DNA of 64,000 bases from Mytilisepta virgata (Eukaryota; Mollusca; Bivalvia; Mytilida; Mytilidae). The stretch is from positions 35,666,150 to 35,730,149 of the forward strand of contig CM051514.1 of NCBI GenBank assembly GCA_028015205.1, written 5' to 3'. The translations under genes and the position numbers were made by a program. The notes beneath the pieces are model-generated. The model was not told where the DNA came from and ran no database searches. It saw only the letters and a program-made list of their open reading frames with translations. The stretch's first letter is position 1. Each line of letters opens with the position of its first letter. Shown in pieces: positions 21,228 through 33,689 of the stretch.

Positions 21228-21782
21228 GATGCTTATTTCGTGAAGAACCACTCCGATTCTGACAAAAAGTATTATGAAGATGAAATTACAGACATGTTAG
21301 ATTTTCTCATATACAACATATTTGTTGAATTTGGCGGTCAAATTTTTCAACAAACAATCGGCATTCCAATGGGAACCAACTGTGCTCCTCTCCTCGCCGA
21401 TCTGTTTCTGCACTCATATGAGGCGGACTTCATTCAAGGGCTACTACGTGAAAACAAAAAGAAACTAGCCCAATCCTTTAATTTCACTTTTCGTTATATA
21501 GATGACGTGTTGTCGTTAAATAACGACAAATTCCAAGACTTTCTACATCTCATCTACCCCAGTGAGCTTGAAATGAAGGATGCTACAGATACACCAAAGT
21601 CCGCTTCATATTTGGATTTGTTTCTTGAAATAGACAATGAGGGACATTTGAAGACAAAATTTTATGACAAATGTGATGACTTCAACTGTCCTATTGTTAA
21701 CTTCCCCTTCTTGAGTAGCAATATACAAGCATCGCCTGCATATGAGGTCTACGTTTCTCAGCTTATCCGATTTTCAAATTAC
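21228..21782 (+). pseudogene. Penelope-like element reverse transcriptase fragment
   Basis: The frame is open upstream of the first listed start codon. It contains IFQQTIGIPMGTNCAPLLAD and FRYIDDVLSLNN (catalytic Asp pair of the RT), followed by SASYLDL and SPAYEVYVSQLIRF. These are RT core motifs characteristic of Penelope-like elements. Upstream fingers and the downstream thumb and GIY-YIG endonuclease are missing; similarity ends near 21775. An isolated fragment, not functional. Confidence 0.85.
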
Positions 21783-21794
21783 AGGTACAGGTGA

Positions 21795-22348
21795 AATTTG
21801 ATTATTGTTTGTTTGTATAAAACTAACATATTAATTAATGCCAACAAATTTTGCTACCTTTTGTATACGGCTATTTTTCAAATGTTGGCATGTTAGGTTG
21901 AATGAACTGTTTGAATAGCTAGAAGTCACCCTTATTTGGTATTCACGTACATAATGTATTGAAATTGACAGGAATATATATAGCTCCAGGAAAGACGACA
22001 TTAAAAAATAAAACATACCCATCGGAACATTATACAGTATTATGACTTTTGACCTGATCTTATCTCTATAAAATGAAGAAAAAATATTTTCAAAGTTCCT
22101 TCCTTTTAATAAGTATTCTGATCATTAGTGGAAAAAAGTATAATTAAGTAAAACAGTTCACGATAACTACACAATCATTATTAAAAACAAAATATTCATT
22201 GTCAACATCAAATATAAACAGAAATGTTGAGTCGCCAATAACTAAATTTTCTTTGTTTTGAAACAAGCTAGTTAGATAGCATAACGGTTGACCCAGACAG
22301 CACAAATTGTACTTCATCGTTTGGAGGAATCTGTTGAGTATTTGCATT
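21795..22348. other. 3' flank of the claudin-like gene, nothing else recognised
   Basis: Probably includes the 3'UTR of the minus-strand gene ending at 22349. No polyadenylation signal was assigned with confidence. Confidence 0.35.
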
Positions 22349-22530
22349 TTACAATGCTCCGTCTGTTCCATTCTTGGCCGTTTCTGGTACAGATCTCATA
22401 TCAAAAACATTCACTATACCTGCACCAACTGAAATCACCATGGTCAAAATCTCAAATGCGAATGCAAAGTGGAAAGTCTTAATACGACTGTTTGCACCAT
22501 ATATCACCACAGCCAGGAACAGACATATTG
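22349..22530 (-). CDS. Claudin-like gene, coding exon 3
   Basis: Acceptor TTTTTTTCAG; 182 nt encoding the rest of TM3, TM4 and the tail, with TAA at 22351-22349. Confidence 0.85.
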
Positions 22531-25500
22531 CTGAAAAAAAAATATTGTCTGTCGTGCATAATGTAATAAAGAAATTTATCATATACTTAGTACTAACTAA
22601 AGGAAAATTGCATATACGATACTGAAAGAACATTGTCAGCTGTACTTTCTTCCGTGATGATATCGATATCATCATCCCTTTATCGTACTCCTTAAAATGA
22701 TTTTGGTCACATGACCAATATACTCTCTTGTTCAAATATTTTATAAAGCGTATAAAACATGACATAATTCCGTATCACATTCAGTATCACCCTCGATCAT
22801 CCCCCGGACTGGTATTGGTGTCTCGGAATGATACGGCGTGTGATACAGATTTTACCATGTATTATTCTCTATGTACACGGCAATATTTAAATTTTAATAC
22901 ATTTTGACCATATTATTTTGAACACGTGATTCTACATGTATCACTAAGGGAGCAACCAGGTTATTTTTACGGGGGGGGGGGGGGGGGGGGGCTAGGATCA
23001 AATGTTTGATCCTGCCTATTTTTTCGTTTAAATTTTTGTCTTGGATTTTTTTTTCGGCCGGTATTGCGACTGAAACCTTTATTTTCATATTAACCAAAAG
23101 ATTTGCTGATTAATTTTGACACAGGTCCTACATTTTTTCACACCTAAATTAAGTGATCCTGTCTTTTTAATTTGTCAAAATCCTGGTCCTGCCTTTTTAT
23201 TTCAAGTTTGATCCTAGCATTCCAATAAAAATCAAACGGTTGCTCCCTAATGAAAATTCCACAGTAAGTAATGTTAATGACCTCCGCAGAGTCGGCAATT
23301 ATCGGTAAACTTAGGAAAACGATCTACCACACTATCGGCAAACTTCGGAAAACGAAATATCACACTTAATTTCATAGATGCCGCATTCAAACTACGATGT
23401 AACCTTTGATATCAGAAAATTATTGCAACACGATTTCTGTTTAAACATAAAACAATTTTTACATCGTATTATAAAACGATATCTAATATGGTTTTATAAT
23501 TCGTGATTTGATATTTGGTACGTGGAAGTGATGGAGTCTGCAGTTTTTTGCAACTTGCATTAGTCTTTGATTTTAACGGACTCATATATTTTTCAAATAT
23601 AATACTATTTGATTGCATGGAAATATTTAATTATACCCTTTTTCAATGCTTTTTATCTCCTACTTTTTTACGCAATCTGGAGCCTATCCTTTATTTTTTT
23701 GCTTGTCCCCCTCCCTTTCATGAAAATCAGATGGTTGTCTCCTGCCAGTGGCCTTTCATGTGATTCATAATATATTCACATTTTAATTTTTTTCAAATTT
23801 TACTATTAAACCACACTATGAAGATCTTTGAGGCGGAAAAGAATGATATCCAAAAATCTCTCTGAAAAGGGGTATAATGCTTTTATATACGCGTAAAACA
23901 TGCGGTTTCTGATATTTTCACATCATTCTATGCCTGGGGTCAATCTCGGATTGTTACTCCAAGTTATAAACTTATAGAACTAGAATATCAATGTATATGT
24001 TAAGGAGGGGTGACACGGGAGTATGATTTTCCCAATTTCATAAAAAAGTTGAAGTTAATTTTTCCCCAATTCCTTAAAATTTTGTCCCTTTTCCCAAATT
24101 CTCTAAATTTTTGGCTCAATTTTCCAATCCCCCTAAAATCACTATTTTCCCCAATTCCCAAAAGAGTGTCACCTTCACATCAAGCACAACAGGTATGTAT
24201 ATGTACTTCAGCAGCTTACGCAGATATATACATATGGCGGCCTTCTTTGATTTTTGAAAATTTGAAAATCAGCCTGCAAATCTACATATGGCGCCCAAGT
24301 TTCCTTTTGATCGAATCAGTCATCTCCGAGAACACTGAAGAAGTTAATATAATGATAATAATAAGAATAAACGGAGTAACTGAAACAATATGTCCCCCAA
24401 AACACTATAATAATAAGGTATTGTATTTGCTCTGCATTGCGGTTACTATTAGTTACATTCTTCGCTATGTACCGCTCAATTTCATCAGACGATACAGCAA
24501 TAACAAGAATACCTGTATAGACTTTATTCATTCGATGAACTCACGTGATTACAATTGGACTTTAATATAACTACGTACATTACGTGCGTTGTCATAGGTT
24601 GATTCGTCCGTTTAAAGTTTAGTTGTAAATGTTGGAAATCGTGCGAAAAACGATTTAGATTCGATAAACTTGGCTGCAGTTCACTATATAATGAACATGA
24701 TGGAAGTATTTCTGAAATCTCACCTGCAAGGAAACACCCTTTCATCGCCAAAATTGTCCACATTTTCTTGCCTTGAAAGTCGAAGAAATTCAACATTGTA
24801 ACAAACAAGGCTCCAACAAGGGCTATCATAGCCAAGATGCACAATGCTCTTACTATAAATTCCCAACCTGTACAAAATAAGAAATTTAAACATTTAGTTT
24901 AAGGACTAAAGAAATGAGGCAGTCGCAAACACAGGAGCCTGACTTTTGGGTATTTATTTTTTTGTCTTATTTCATGAGTACTTTTAATAAATATTCACCA
25001 TTACGACCAATATTCTGCGTTTATTATCAATGTGCTTTACACTATCCACGTCCTTATACTATAAAATCCTATTTTACTTTAGAAAAGACTTCTACGCAGG
25101 TCATTTATTCGTAATACTGGTCAAATCAAATGGTTGCTCCCTAGAAGTAATAGACAGAGCATACACCCTAGGGACCCTCTATAAATAGTGAATGCATCCT
25201 CTCATAAGGAGTAAGAGTACATGTATATATGGTTATAAGGTGGGGATCTCAAGGGTTTCCGAATTGTAAAGACAAATCTATTTTGAGAGGTCCCACCATA
25301 TGCATCTTCCAAGGACTAAGAATATATATTGTTATTGGGTCGGGATGTCAAGGGTTTTAAAGTTACTATTTAGTGACGGTGGGGCATACTCCCTAAGATC
25401 ACCCCCCCTCCCATAAACATCAATGAATGCATCTTCCCATACGGAATACAATATGTATATGGCTATAGAGTGAGTATCTTAAAAGGTTTCAAAGTTACAA

Positions 25501-26412
25501 AGAAGAATGTATTTTGAGGGGGTGGGGCATACCTCGTAGGGACCCCTCATATACATCAATGAATGAGTCTTCCCATAAGGAGTAAGAATATATATGGTCG
25601 AAGGATTGAGATCTTAACCATTTCCAAGTTATTTGAAAAATGTGAATTTTAGGGGCTTTGAGAGTGTACGGCCCTTTAAATTTGACACCGTAAGGTCAAC
25701 CTCCACATGGATGGCTATCATCCTGTGAAGTTTCTTGAAAATCCTCCATACAGTATCCTAGCTACGGCCCGGACAAGTTCAAGGTGCCATGAAAGACAGA
25801 ATAATCGCAGCAAAAACAATAAGTCTCCAGGCTTAACGAGGAAACATCAGAACATGCAAAACAATTAGCCTTTTCGAACGCGGCGAGATTTTTTAAATGC
25901 TCTAGCAAATGGCTCTGGTGACATTTTAAGTTTTAGTGTCAAAATATGCAAACTGATTTTAGACAGCTTTTCTGATTATAATCATCTCTCCTAATTGAGC
26001 ATTTAAAAAAAATATTTCGTACATAATACACTGATATTTAGAGAGACGTTTATTAAAAAAAAAAAAAAATAATTACACCTTAACATATTGATAAAAAAAA
26101 TAATGAGAAGAAATACTGAAAAAAATTTAACAAGAACGAGTCTTTTTGTTTGTTTTATATTTGACATAAAAATAATAAAATACTTGTTGGCTATCTACCT
26201 TCGTCAACGTCTCCCATGGCTAAAGAATGGCAATTTGTACTTTTTTCTTGAACATAACAGGACGACCAAAGTCCTCCTATTCCGTAGGAATTCTCATTTT
26301 CTATATCATTTACTTTCCAGTTAATAATCCAATATGGAGAAACTAAACCAAGCATGTGTAAAAACACACCAATCTCAGTTAAAACCATTCCTATTAAAGT
26401 GAAGTTAGCCAT
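22349..26412 (-). CDS. Claudin/PMP22-like four-TM membrane protein, 3 coding exons
   Basis: Joining 26412-26199, 24867-24724 and 22530-22349 gives 540 nt, a 179-residue protein ending in TAA, with intron phases 1 and 1 and GT-AG at every boundary. Predicted layout: TM1 about residues 5-28; an extracellular loop with the family signature W...GGLW..C.........C (GGLWSSCYVQEKSTNC, about 52-67); TM2 (FIVRALCILAMIALVGALF); TM3 (MWTILAMKGCFLA...); TM4 (FEILTMVISVGAGIVNVF); and a short tail. This is the PMP22/EMP/MP20/claudin superfamily, which acts at the plasma membrane in junction or adhesion roles. The tail ends TDGAL, without a classical PDZ-binding YV. The upstream GTG-led extension of exon 1 is rejected in favour of the ATG at 26412. 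The precise subfamily is not determined. Confidence 0.85.
22600..22850. repeat. Dispersed repeat, inverted copy at 49735-49945
   Basis: Shared blocks include GCATATACGATACTGAAAGA / its complement, the GATGATATCGATATCATC palindrome and CGTGTGATACAG. It lies in intron 2 of the claudin-like gene. Confidence 0.6.
22947..23248. mobile_element. About 300-bp TIR element (AGGGAGCAACC ... GGTTGCTCCCT)
   Basis: 11-bp exact inverted termini bound a non-coding body with a G-run (about 22972-22991) and repeated GATCCTG motifs. A related terminus lies at about 25127-25142 and a related body at about 28365-28560. The target duplication is unclear. Confidence 0.65.
24007..24173. mobile_element. Small MITE with GGTGACAC termini, copy 1
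   Basis: Termini GGGGTGACAC and GTGTCACC; body of repeated CCCAATTCC phrases. The second copy is at 26739-26904. It is in intron 2 of the claudin-like gene. Confidence 0.7.
24724..24867 (-). CDS. Claudin-like gene, coding exon 2
   Basis: Acceptor TTTTGTACAG and donor GTGAGA; 144 nt encoding TM2 and the start of TM3. Completes a Gly codon with exon 1 (GDVDE-G-WEFIV). Confidence 0.85.
25140..25680 (+). repeat. Diverged tandem repeat, about 130-bp unit, about 4 copies
   Basis: Each unit holds ATAAGGAGTAAGA-like, TATATGG and GGGGCATAC-like phrases followed by an AATGAATGCATCTTCCCAT-like junction. It lies in intron 1 of the claudin-like gene. Confidence 0.65.
26199..26412 (-). CDS. Claudin-like gene, coding exon 1
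   Basis: Start ATG 26412-26410; donor GTAGAT directly after GACGAAG. Encodes TM1 and the GLW-C-C loop. Phase 1 exit. Confidence 0.85.
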
Positions 26413-26738
26413 GTTCAGGACCACTTGTAGTTTAAATGATGAACGTATGAAGAAATGCGTAAATTCTTCAGTGTAAGCGAAGGTTGAACAATACGCTTCC
26501 GTATGTAAGCGTGATTTCGTTAAAATGACGAACAGCTTTGAAAGTATACTTGAAATTTGACGCCTATGTTTACCGGAGATGACGTATTCGTGTAACTTGT
26601 GTACGGTCCATTACCTTATTAAAAATATATATTTAAATTAAAATTCTGATAAAACCTGTACAATATTTTATTTCATGTCAATCGACTTAATTGTATTCTT
26701 CATATTAAGGTAATTGTTAGTGAGGGGGGGGGGGGGGG

Positions 26739-26904
26739 GGGGTGACACGGGGTCTAATTTTCGCAGTTCCCGATGAAATTTGCCATTTTTACCCCAATTC
26801 CTTAAATTGTTTGCTCAATTGGAATCCCCATTCATTTTTTTTGGGCTAAATCCCCCCATAAAAACGTCTCTTTTTCCTCCCAATTCCCAAAAGCGTGTCA
26901 CCCC
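26739..26904. mobile_element. Small MITE with GGTGACAC termini, copy 2
   Basis: Termini GGGGTGACAC and GTGTCACCCC match copy 1 at 24007, as does the CCCAATTCC-rich body. A G-run precedes it. It sits upstream of the claudin-like gene. Confidence 0.7.
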
Positions 26905-27249
26905 CACTTCATAATAAAAATGCAGTACTAAAGGGATCAAAGAACTGTTTTTTTTTATCCGATACAACTATTTTATTAGTTATTTAAGTATGATATCATA
27001 TACACGTGTTAAATTATAGACAATTTATTTGTAATTTTTTTCAATACAACACAGAAATGTTTGATTAAGAATTTTAATTATGAATTATTATTATTCCAGG
27101 TGATACATACAAGGAAAACGTTTTCTTTCATACATTTATATACAACGTTATCGAAAGATTGTCGACCATCTCTCTTTGTATTTTTTTTTTGGGGGGGGGG
27201 TCTTTTTCACGATTTTATTTCATCGATGTCCTTTCATCTGTATCTGGAT

Positions 27250-27360
27250 GATACCGTGCATCTTGTATTAATAAAGTGTATCACAAAATACCTCAATAAA
27301 TTTGATGCACTGTATGGCCATTTCGACTGACAACTCATCAGCAGTGCTCGAGATCAAAAT
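27250..27360. repeat. Dispersed repeat fragment, inverted copy at about 50230-50320
   Basis: Shared AACTCATCAGCAGTGCTCGAGATC and a nearby GATGCACTGTATG block appear reverse-complemented at about 50250-50300. Confidence 0.6.
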
Positions 27361-27395
27361 GTTTGAGATCAGGGTTCAAGTTATAATGATGAATT

Positions 27396-27693
27396 CAGGG
27401 GCGTTTCCAGGATATTTGAAAGGGGGCGTACAATAAAACTTTGGCCGAGCGGAGCGAGGCTAAAAATTTTTTGGACCTTTTTTTTGCTAAAAAACATAAA
27501 ATAATTGTGAAATGCACTAATGTAACGGTTCCTGACTTGCTTTAAAAAGAAATCAGAGTATGTGTTTAATTAATGAATATGATAAATTGCCATATTCAAT
27601 ACAATATAAGCAGATTACGATAGTTTTTTATTTTTTTTTGAAAAGGGAGGGGGGGGCGTACGCCCATTACGCCCTCACCTGGACCCGCCCCTG
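27396..27693. mobile_element. hAT-like MITE, 298 bp
   Basis: Inverted termini CAGGGGCGTTTCCAGG and CCTGGACCCGCCCCTG, with GAATT duplicated on both sides (27391-27395 and 27694-27698). CAGGGGCG termini are typical of hAT-derived MITEs. No ORF. Confidence 0.75.
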
Positions 27694-27719
27694 GAATTAA
27701 TAAGCACAAATTCATTTTT

Positions 27720-28150
27720 GAATTTAAACCGTTTTTATTATTGCCATATTGTTGCTTACCAATTGTAGATGCGCAATAAGGTTTTAGAATTCCATTTTTT
27801 TTAAAAGGGGGTGGGAGGGACCAAAGGGCCGAAACAGAAAAAAAGCATAATTACTAAAATAACTGTCATATTGTGGCTTGCTAACTGCAGATGTGCAAAA
27901 GGTTTTGGAATTCCAATTTCTAAAAGGGGGCCTGGGAGGGACCAAAAAGAGCCAAAATAGAGAAAGAGCGTTGTGACGCGAACTCCTATTCAATTTTTGA
28001 ATTTAAATCATTTTTATTGTTGCTATATTGTTGCTTACCAACTGTAGATGCGCAATAGGGTTTTGAAATTCCAAATTTTTTAAAGGGCGGTGGGAGGGAC
28101 CAAAAAGGGCCGAAACAGAAAAAGACCATAATTACTAAAATTTTATCTAA
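27720..28150. repeat. About three tandem copies of a 120-165 bp unit
   Basis: Each copy contains GTAGATGCGCAATA-like, GGTTTTGGAATTCCA-like and GGGAGGGACCAAA phrases. Confidence 0.65.
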
Positions 28151-28559
28151 AGAAAAAAAAATTGAAGAAATTTGTGAATTTTATTTTAAGGGGCGATAGG
28201 TCTCTAAAAGGCTCCAAATAGTTAAATTATAGTAAAAGTGGGTTGTGATATATAATTGTGAAAAGGTTATTTGTTACAAATGCAAACTGTAGTGAAATGG
28301 ACATGGCTGCTGGAAATGGAAACTGAAAATGTTAAGAATGTTTGTTTACAAATAAATGTGGGGTGCGGGTAAAGGATCAAATTTGAAATAAAAAATCAGG
28401 ACCAGGAATTTGGCAAAATAAAAAGGCAGGTCCAGGAATTAAGCAAAATAAAAAGATCACTTTATGTGTGAAAAAAATGAAGGACCTGTGTCAATCAGGA
28501 AATTTGATTAAATGAAAATCAAAATTTAGGCCCAAAAAAATCCAGGCCTAACGGTTAAA

Positions 28560-29040
28560 CATTGGCGGATAAACCTGTTCTTCCCTTTTATTAATCACAT
28601 AATATCAGAAATGGAGAGAAATTTCCAGGTGAATTGAAAAACCGAATGGTTGGATACTATCTTATCCCAAAAAAAACCTGACAAATTTAACCCCGGATGC
28701 TATAGAATCATTATCCGTCGCTTTTGCAGCAGATATGTCTAGTAAGGACGATTTTTTGGTGGAAATTGAAAGGTGGACACTTAAAGTTTTTGATCACCCT
28801 ATGCATAAAAATATATATGGACTGCAAGCTGCTCTACAGATTGCATACAAAGGCCTTTATCCGAATATTCATACTATTTATAAATTGTTGCTTGTTCTTC
28901 CAGTCACGTCTGTATGTTGCGAAAGATCATTTTCGGCTTTGCGCAGACTTCAGACCTGGGTAATGTCAACAATGACGAGCCAAAGTTTAGCAATACTTCA
29001 TGCTCACAGAAACCTGGATTTGAACCAGGAAAACATTTAA
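28560..29040 (+). pseudogene. hAT transposase C-terminal fragment (dimerisation domain)
   Basis: The frame ends with the hallmark hAT C-terminal block: LVLPVTSVCCERSFSALRRL, then MTSQSLAILHAHRN, close to the ZMYM1/TTF-type hAT proteins. Upstream, KPVLPFINHIISEMER (about 28573-28620) and NLTPDAIESLSVAFAAD belong to the same domain but a run of eight A (about 28668-28675) sits at a frame change. The zinc finger and catalytic parts are absent. A relic, not an active transposase. Confidence 0.8.
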
Positions 29041-29599
29041 GGCGTTATGATGCCTCTGGCCATCGTAAAATTGAACAATTTTTTATGGACAAATCTTAAT
29101 TCCTCGTACAATACAATAAACATTTCTGTTTCAAACTCTCTAATTTATACATTATTTTTGAAACTTAAAAATTGGTATCCATTATTGTCAACTACTAATC
29201 TTGACGCCGAAGGATGGTTTGTGTAATTTCTGCGAGTGAGACTGTTTTTCATCTTAGTACTTGTTATGTGGAATTGTCTGTTGCTCATGATTCAAGGCCG
29301 TACGTCGGCGACTCATAGATAACGGCATTTTTTGCCGTGTTCTATTTTATTCTAATGTTGCCTCATTACCGCATACCCCGTACCTTTCTTTTAATAACAA
29401 ATGTAAACTGCTTTTAAGACTTATTGTGAATAAGTTTTATGTATTTCTAGGGTATATGGATATATATGTGTGTCGGTATAAACCTCCTTCTGTGTTTTAC
29501 TGATGTTACACTACTGGTTTGAACCACATTTCGCTTGTGTTCAGTAGCTGAGGCAAAAAAAAACGTACAAATAACAACAAAACATCTGTGTCAGAGGAT
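29041..29599. other. Intergenic, nothing recognised
   Basis: No supported gene or repeat. Confidence 0.35.
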
Positions 29600-30878
29600 C
29601 CTACCAGGTTCATCATCTACCCCAAACTGTTTATCAACTGATACTGAATGCAGAATGAGTCTCGTATCTGCCTCTTCTAGTGTGCTGAACAATCGTATCT
29701 GCCTCTTCTAGTGTGCTGAACAACTCTGGAATATCGGTAACATTAGTGGATGTAACCTCTGGGTTAACAAAAACACTTACCAAAATAAACTCTTTTTAGT
29801 CATTTAATCCAAGTTCTTGAAAGTGAAGGAGCACATAATCGCCTAAATATTTAGTCAAATTCTGTTTATTCTTTGACGACCCTAAAAATGTCTTCCATTC
29901 TGGAATTTTCATACTTTCTGTGACATTATATATCCTTTCTCCGTCACAAACAGTAGACCGTCTGATTTATGAAGCTGATTTTGTAGAATCTTGAGTATCA
30001 TATCAGTCATAAACACCCATAACACACCAAAAGGAACCTGTATAGAAATTAGCAAGTGAACCAAAAGTTTGAAATAGTGTTTTGCCAAGTCCCCAGAAGT
30101 AACAAACCTCTTAACATCTAGGCTTTGAATTATACCCATACCATCTCTGATCAAAACAGATTTCATGGGACTACATGGTTGTAATATGAATGATTAGCAG
30201 CCTTCACTTTCAAGAACATGGATAAAATCAGACGCAACATTACGCATGGACCCATCATCGTGAAATAGAGCGGTTGGAATGGGGCCCACTGGAAACTCTA
30301 AGACTTTTTTCCATTGTAACATCTTCTCGTACATTGGCCAGAAAAAGAGCACGGCGAAAGTAAAGTTCCGGATTAATATAGGACTTGGCCAATTCTCCTG
30401 ATCGGCATTCAAGATGACACGCCTTGGTCATGTTTTCATCTGGCGAACCGGACATAGAAGTCACGACTTCCTTTTACTTCAAAACTTTCATCAATAAATG
30501 ATTTTTGCCAGTGGATGACCCTGATCTATGCATTGCACTGATTTTTGGACATTTTCTGTAGCAATCAATATATATGTATATATATAATATTCAATAAACT
30601 TTTTGGAGACTCTTCTTATATGAATTGATTTGTCATGTTTTTTTTCTAAAAATGGCTTAGTACACGATCTTCGTCGCGTGCCATAACATTTCGAAAACTT
30701 ACTCAAATTCGGACTCAAAATCAGTCGCACTTTTAGACCTATCCTTTATGTTAGAAGCAAAATGTGCTAAAATTTGTCTGGTAATCGTCCATTGAAGCAA
30801 AGCTGACTTTTGTTGAGACAGACCAACAATACCACTATTTCTCTTGATTTCTTTTATCACTGTCTTCTCTGTTGCCAT
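29600..30878 (-). pseudogene. Decayed ORF of a recurrent invertebrate family with an EEADT motif
   Basis: Minus-strand fragments in several frames follow a consistent order: an N-terminus from ATG 30878 (SGIVGLSQQKSALLQWTI), then NPELYFRRALFLANV (about 30370), FPVGPIPTALFHDDGSMRNV (about 30250), LIRDGMGIIQSLDVKRF (about 30110), KIPEWKTFLGSSKNKQNLT (about 29880) and LFSTLEEADT (about 29700). I recall this order, with an S-x-x-EEADTR motif, from many uncharacterised, highly multiplied invertebrate proteins; no function is known to me. Stops and frameshifts separate all blocks. A 31-bp direct duplication (about 29655-29716) disrupts the EEADT region. Confidence 0.6.
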
Positions 30879-32029
30879 ACGTCATTAAATGTGTCGGCAA
30901 TTTTTCTAACTGCCAACCTGTCTGACAGAAAAGCAGACGTGACTTAATCCGGTAAATTTAACATGTCCAGTGTGTATGCTGGAGTCTATTTGTTTTGTTA
31001 GATGATAGTGATACCCCCCCCCCCCCCCCCAAAATGGCAAAACAGAAGACACGGACATCAAGTGAAGAGCCCAATTACCCGATCACTCAGCCTTGATGTT
31101 TACATGAATGACTTCCACTGCTTTCAAAAACATTTCCCAAATTTTGAATGTTGGTGATACTTGGTGACAAGGGTATTTGATCTGCTTTCAAAACTTTTTT
31201 AATTAGATATTGACAATATACACAGTACTAAATGTTTTTGTTAGATGTTAAATTATTGTAAAACTAAAAATTATATTATATAACGGCATTATATCTAAAT
31301 ATTGAAGTTGGAATGCAATGAAAACGGCTAAAAATACAAATATTTTTGTAATATGCAAATACCGCTACAAAAACTTATTTCGGACAATTTAAATGTATAT
31401 AATTTGATATTTATATCACCATCCTCAACTTTAAAAAAGAATTAAGCATAGAATATAAACTGATAAAGAATAGGAATCGATCAAGATATAGTTCTTGATT
31501 TTATGAAAACTGAAAGGCCCTCCACTTTTCCGATTTTTAAAAACTGCACAATGGGAAATCTTTACGACCAGGCAAAGAAGTTAGTCTAAGGTATACTCTC
31601 AACGATAGAAACCTTTCTAGTCGTTTGACGAAAGTCTTAAAATAAGTTAGCTAGCAGCGATTAGTCACGGCTCTACAAGTGGATTGTACTTTTTCATTTT
31701 CTTCTTGCACTTGTATATATCGCTATAATGTGAATTCTACAATGAAACTTTCATGTTCTGTTAACTTACTTTACTCAATGTCAGCAAGTATTCATTTATA
31801 AAAACTTTTCGGTCGAAGTGCCATACTGCTGCCTGTCCCAACCGTAGTGGTTTTCAAGAAAATATTAATACTAGTAAAATATCCGGAGCCTGCAATACTC
31901 CATTTTGCCAATCAATGCCCATAAAGGCAGCAACTGAAAGGCTACGTGGTAGGTAATTGGACCAAGGACATTTTTTGATATTGGATGATCCACATGCAAG
32001 TACCATTGCCGAAACAATGTTAAAACTTC
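30879..32029. other. Intergenic, nothing recognised
   Basis: A C-run lies at 31015-31030. No gene supported. Confidence 0.35.
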
Positions 32030-32440
32030 ATAAAAAAAAAGAAAAGATTCTTTAATACCAGTTTTGACGCACAAGATGTGCATATTTCGTTGATTTACGA
32101 CTCGTCAGTTGATCTCAAGGCCTTAAATGTTCAAAACAAAAACAATCCAAACAGTTGAGCAATTGCCAAAATGACCAAAAGTGGTAAAGCCCAACCCATC
32201 TAAGGACAGAGCTATGCACGAGGGAGGTACTTCTTAGTGTTCACAAATTTTAAAAGTCAATTTTATGCATCATTTTCAGCTAGTATCAAATATAATAGCA
32301 ACTGACCTGGGGATACCCTCAGAGACTTGAGTCCATCAGCAGTGGTAAAAAATAAGATTCTTTGATACCAATTTTGATCTACAAGATGTGCATATTTCGT
32401 CAATTTACGACTCATCAGTGGTGCTCAAGGCCTAAATTAG
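32030..32440. repeat. Duplicated about 95-bp block, two copies about 310 bp apart
   Basis: AAGATTCTTTAATACCAGTT...ACAAGATGTGCATATTTCGT...GGCCT at about 32040-32125 and again at about 32350-32437. Confidence 0.6.
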
Positions 32441-32879
32441 CTTCACAAAATGTTCTATTCTGGTGGCCATCTGGGTCAAAGTGAAGTATCACTGCTGCCA
32501 AGTTAAGGTCCAATTTGTCTGGCAGTTCCATGGTAGACTTTGTGAATTTTTTTTACAGGGGTGCGGTCTTTTTTAGGTGTTGGGGCCTACTTGGTAGGTA
32601 GTCATTGTAAAATATGATGTTGGCAAATACAAGAGGCTCCCAAGAGCCTGAATCAATCATCTGTTACTTTTTGTGTAGATCTTGAATCAATGATTATTTG
32701 TGCCATTTAATGTATACTGTTGCATTTTTCGCCTAAATATTGACTTGTGCAGCTAATATATAGAATCCTGAACCCAAATATATATGGTTGCTATGGACTT
32801 ATTCATTGGTTGCCATGGATTTCTTCAATGGTATTGACTGTTGACTAACATTTTGACTTGTCCAGTAAATTATAACGTC

Positions 32880-33415
32880 CTTAACCCTAATATATATGGT
32901 TGCTAGGGACTTTTCCATCTAACTGCTTTAGTTTTTGAGATATGAGCCAAAAAAATGCATTTTTCACATATGTTCTATTTTTAGTCATGACAGCCACGTT
33001 TCTCGATTGACAAAAAAAGAAAATTATACTAGATACCCTAAGGATCTTTCAGCCTAAGTTTGGCTGAAATTTACCAAGTAGTTTCAGAGGAGAAGATTGT
33101 TGAAAGTTTACAAAGATGACGCAAAAACTCCTATAAGGGGTCAATTCACAATTTTGGTCATGTTGATTTATTTGTAGATCTTACTTTGTTGAACATTTTT
33201 TCTGTTTACAGTATGTCTTTATAATAGTATCAACCTAAAACTGGAAAATTTCCTTAAAATTAACAATTCAGGGGCAATTACCCCAAAAAGGGTTGACCAG
33301 ACTAAGTATGGCTGTAATTGGTTCAGTGGTTTCAGAGGAGATCTTTGAAAAATTTACGACAGACGGCAAATGATAGCAAAAACTCACGTCCTTTTAGGAC
33401 AGGTGAGCTAAAAAT
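32880..33415 (-). repeat. Dispersed AGCTCACCTG-family repeat, inverted relative to 8738
   Basis: Read on the minus strand it starts TTTTTAGCTCACCTGTCC at about 33415 and carries the same body landmarks as 8738-9430, including a phrase ending AAGGAAATTTTCCAGTTTT. Confidence 0.75.
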
Positions 33416-33689
33416 GAGAACTAATTTTTTTCCCTTTAGTCATTACTGATTATTATCTTTTCCAATAGCCATTGGACGTTAAACAATAATTCATCCATCC
33501 TTTTCCAATTCTAAGATACCTTAAATTTTAAATGGAAGCAGTTTTCTGTGCACAATTCATTGACTTTTGTGTAAAATATGACGTTACCAAATACAACAGT
33601 GACGTTGTTGAACTAGTGCAAGTTTTACTTCCGACAGGTTTAACCATACTTGATCTTTATTTGGGATAATATTTTGCAAACGTGTGGCT

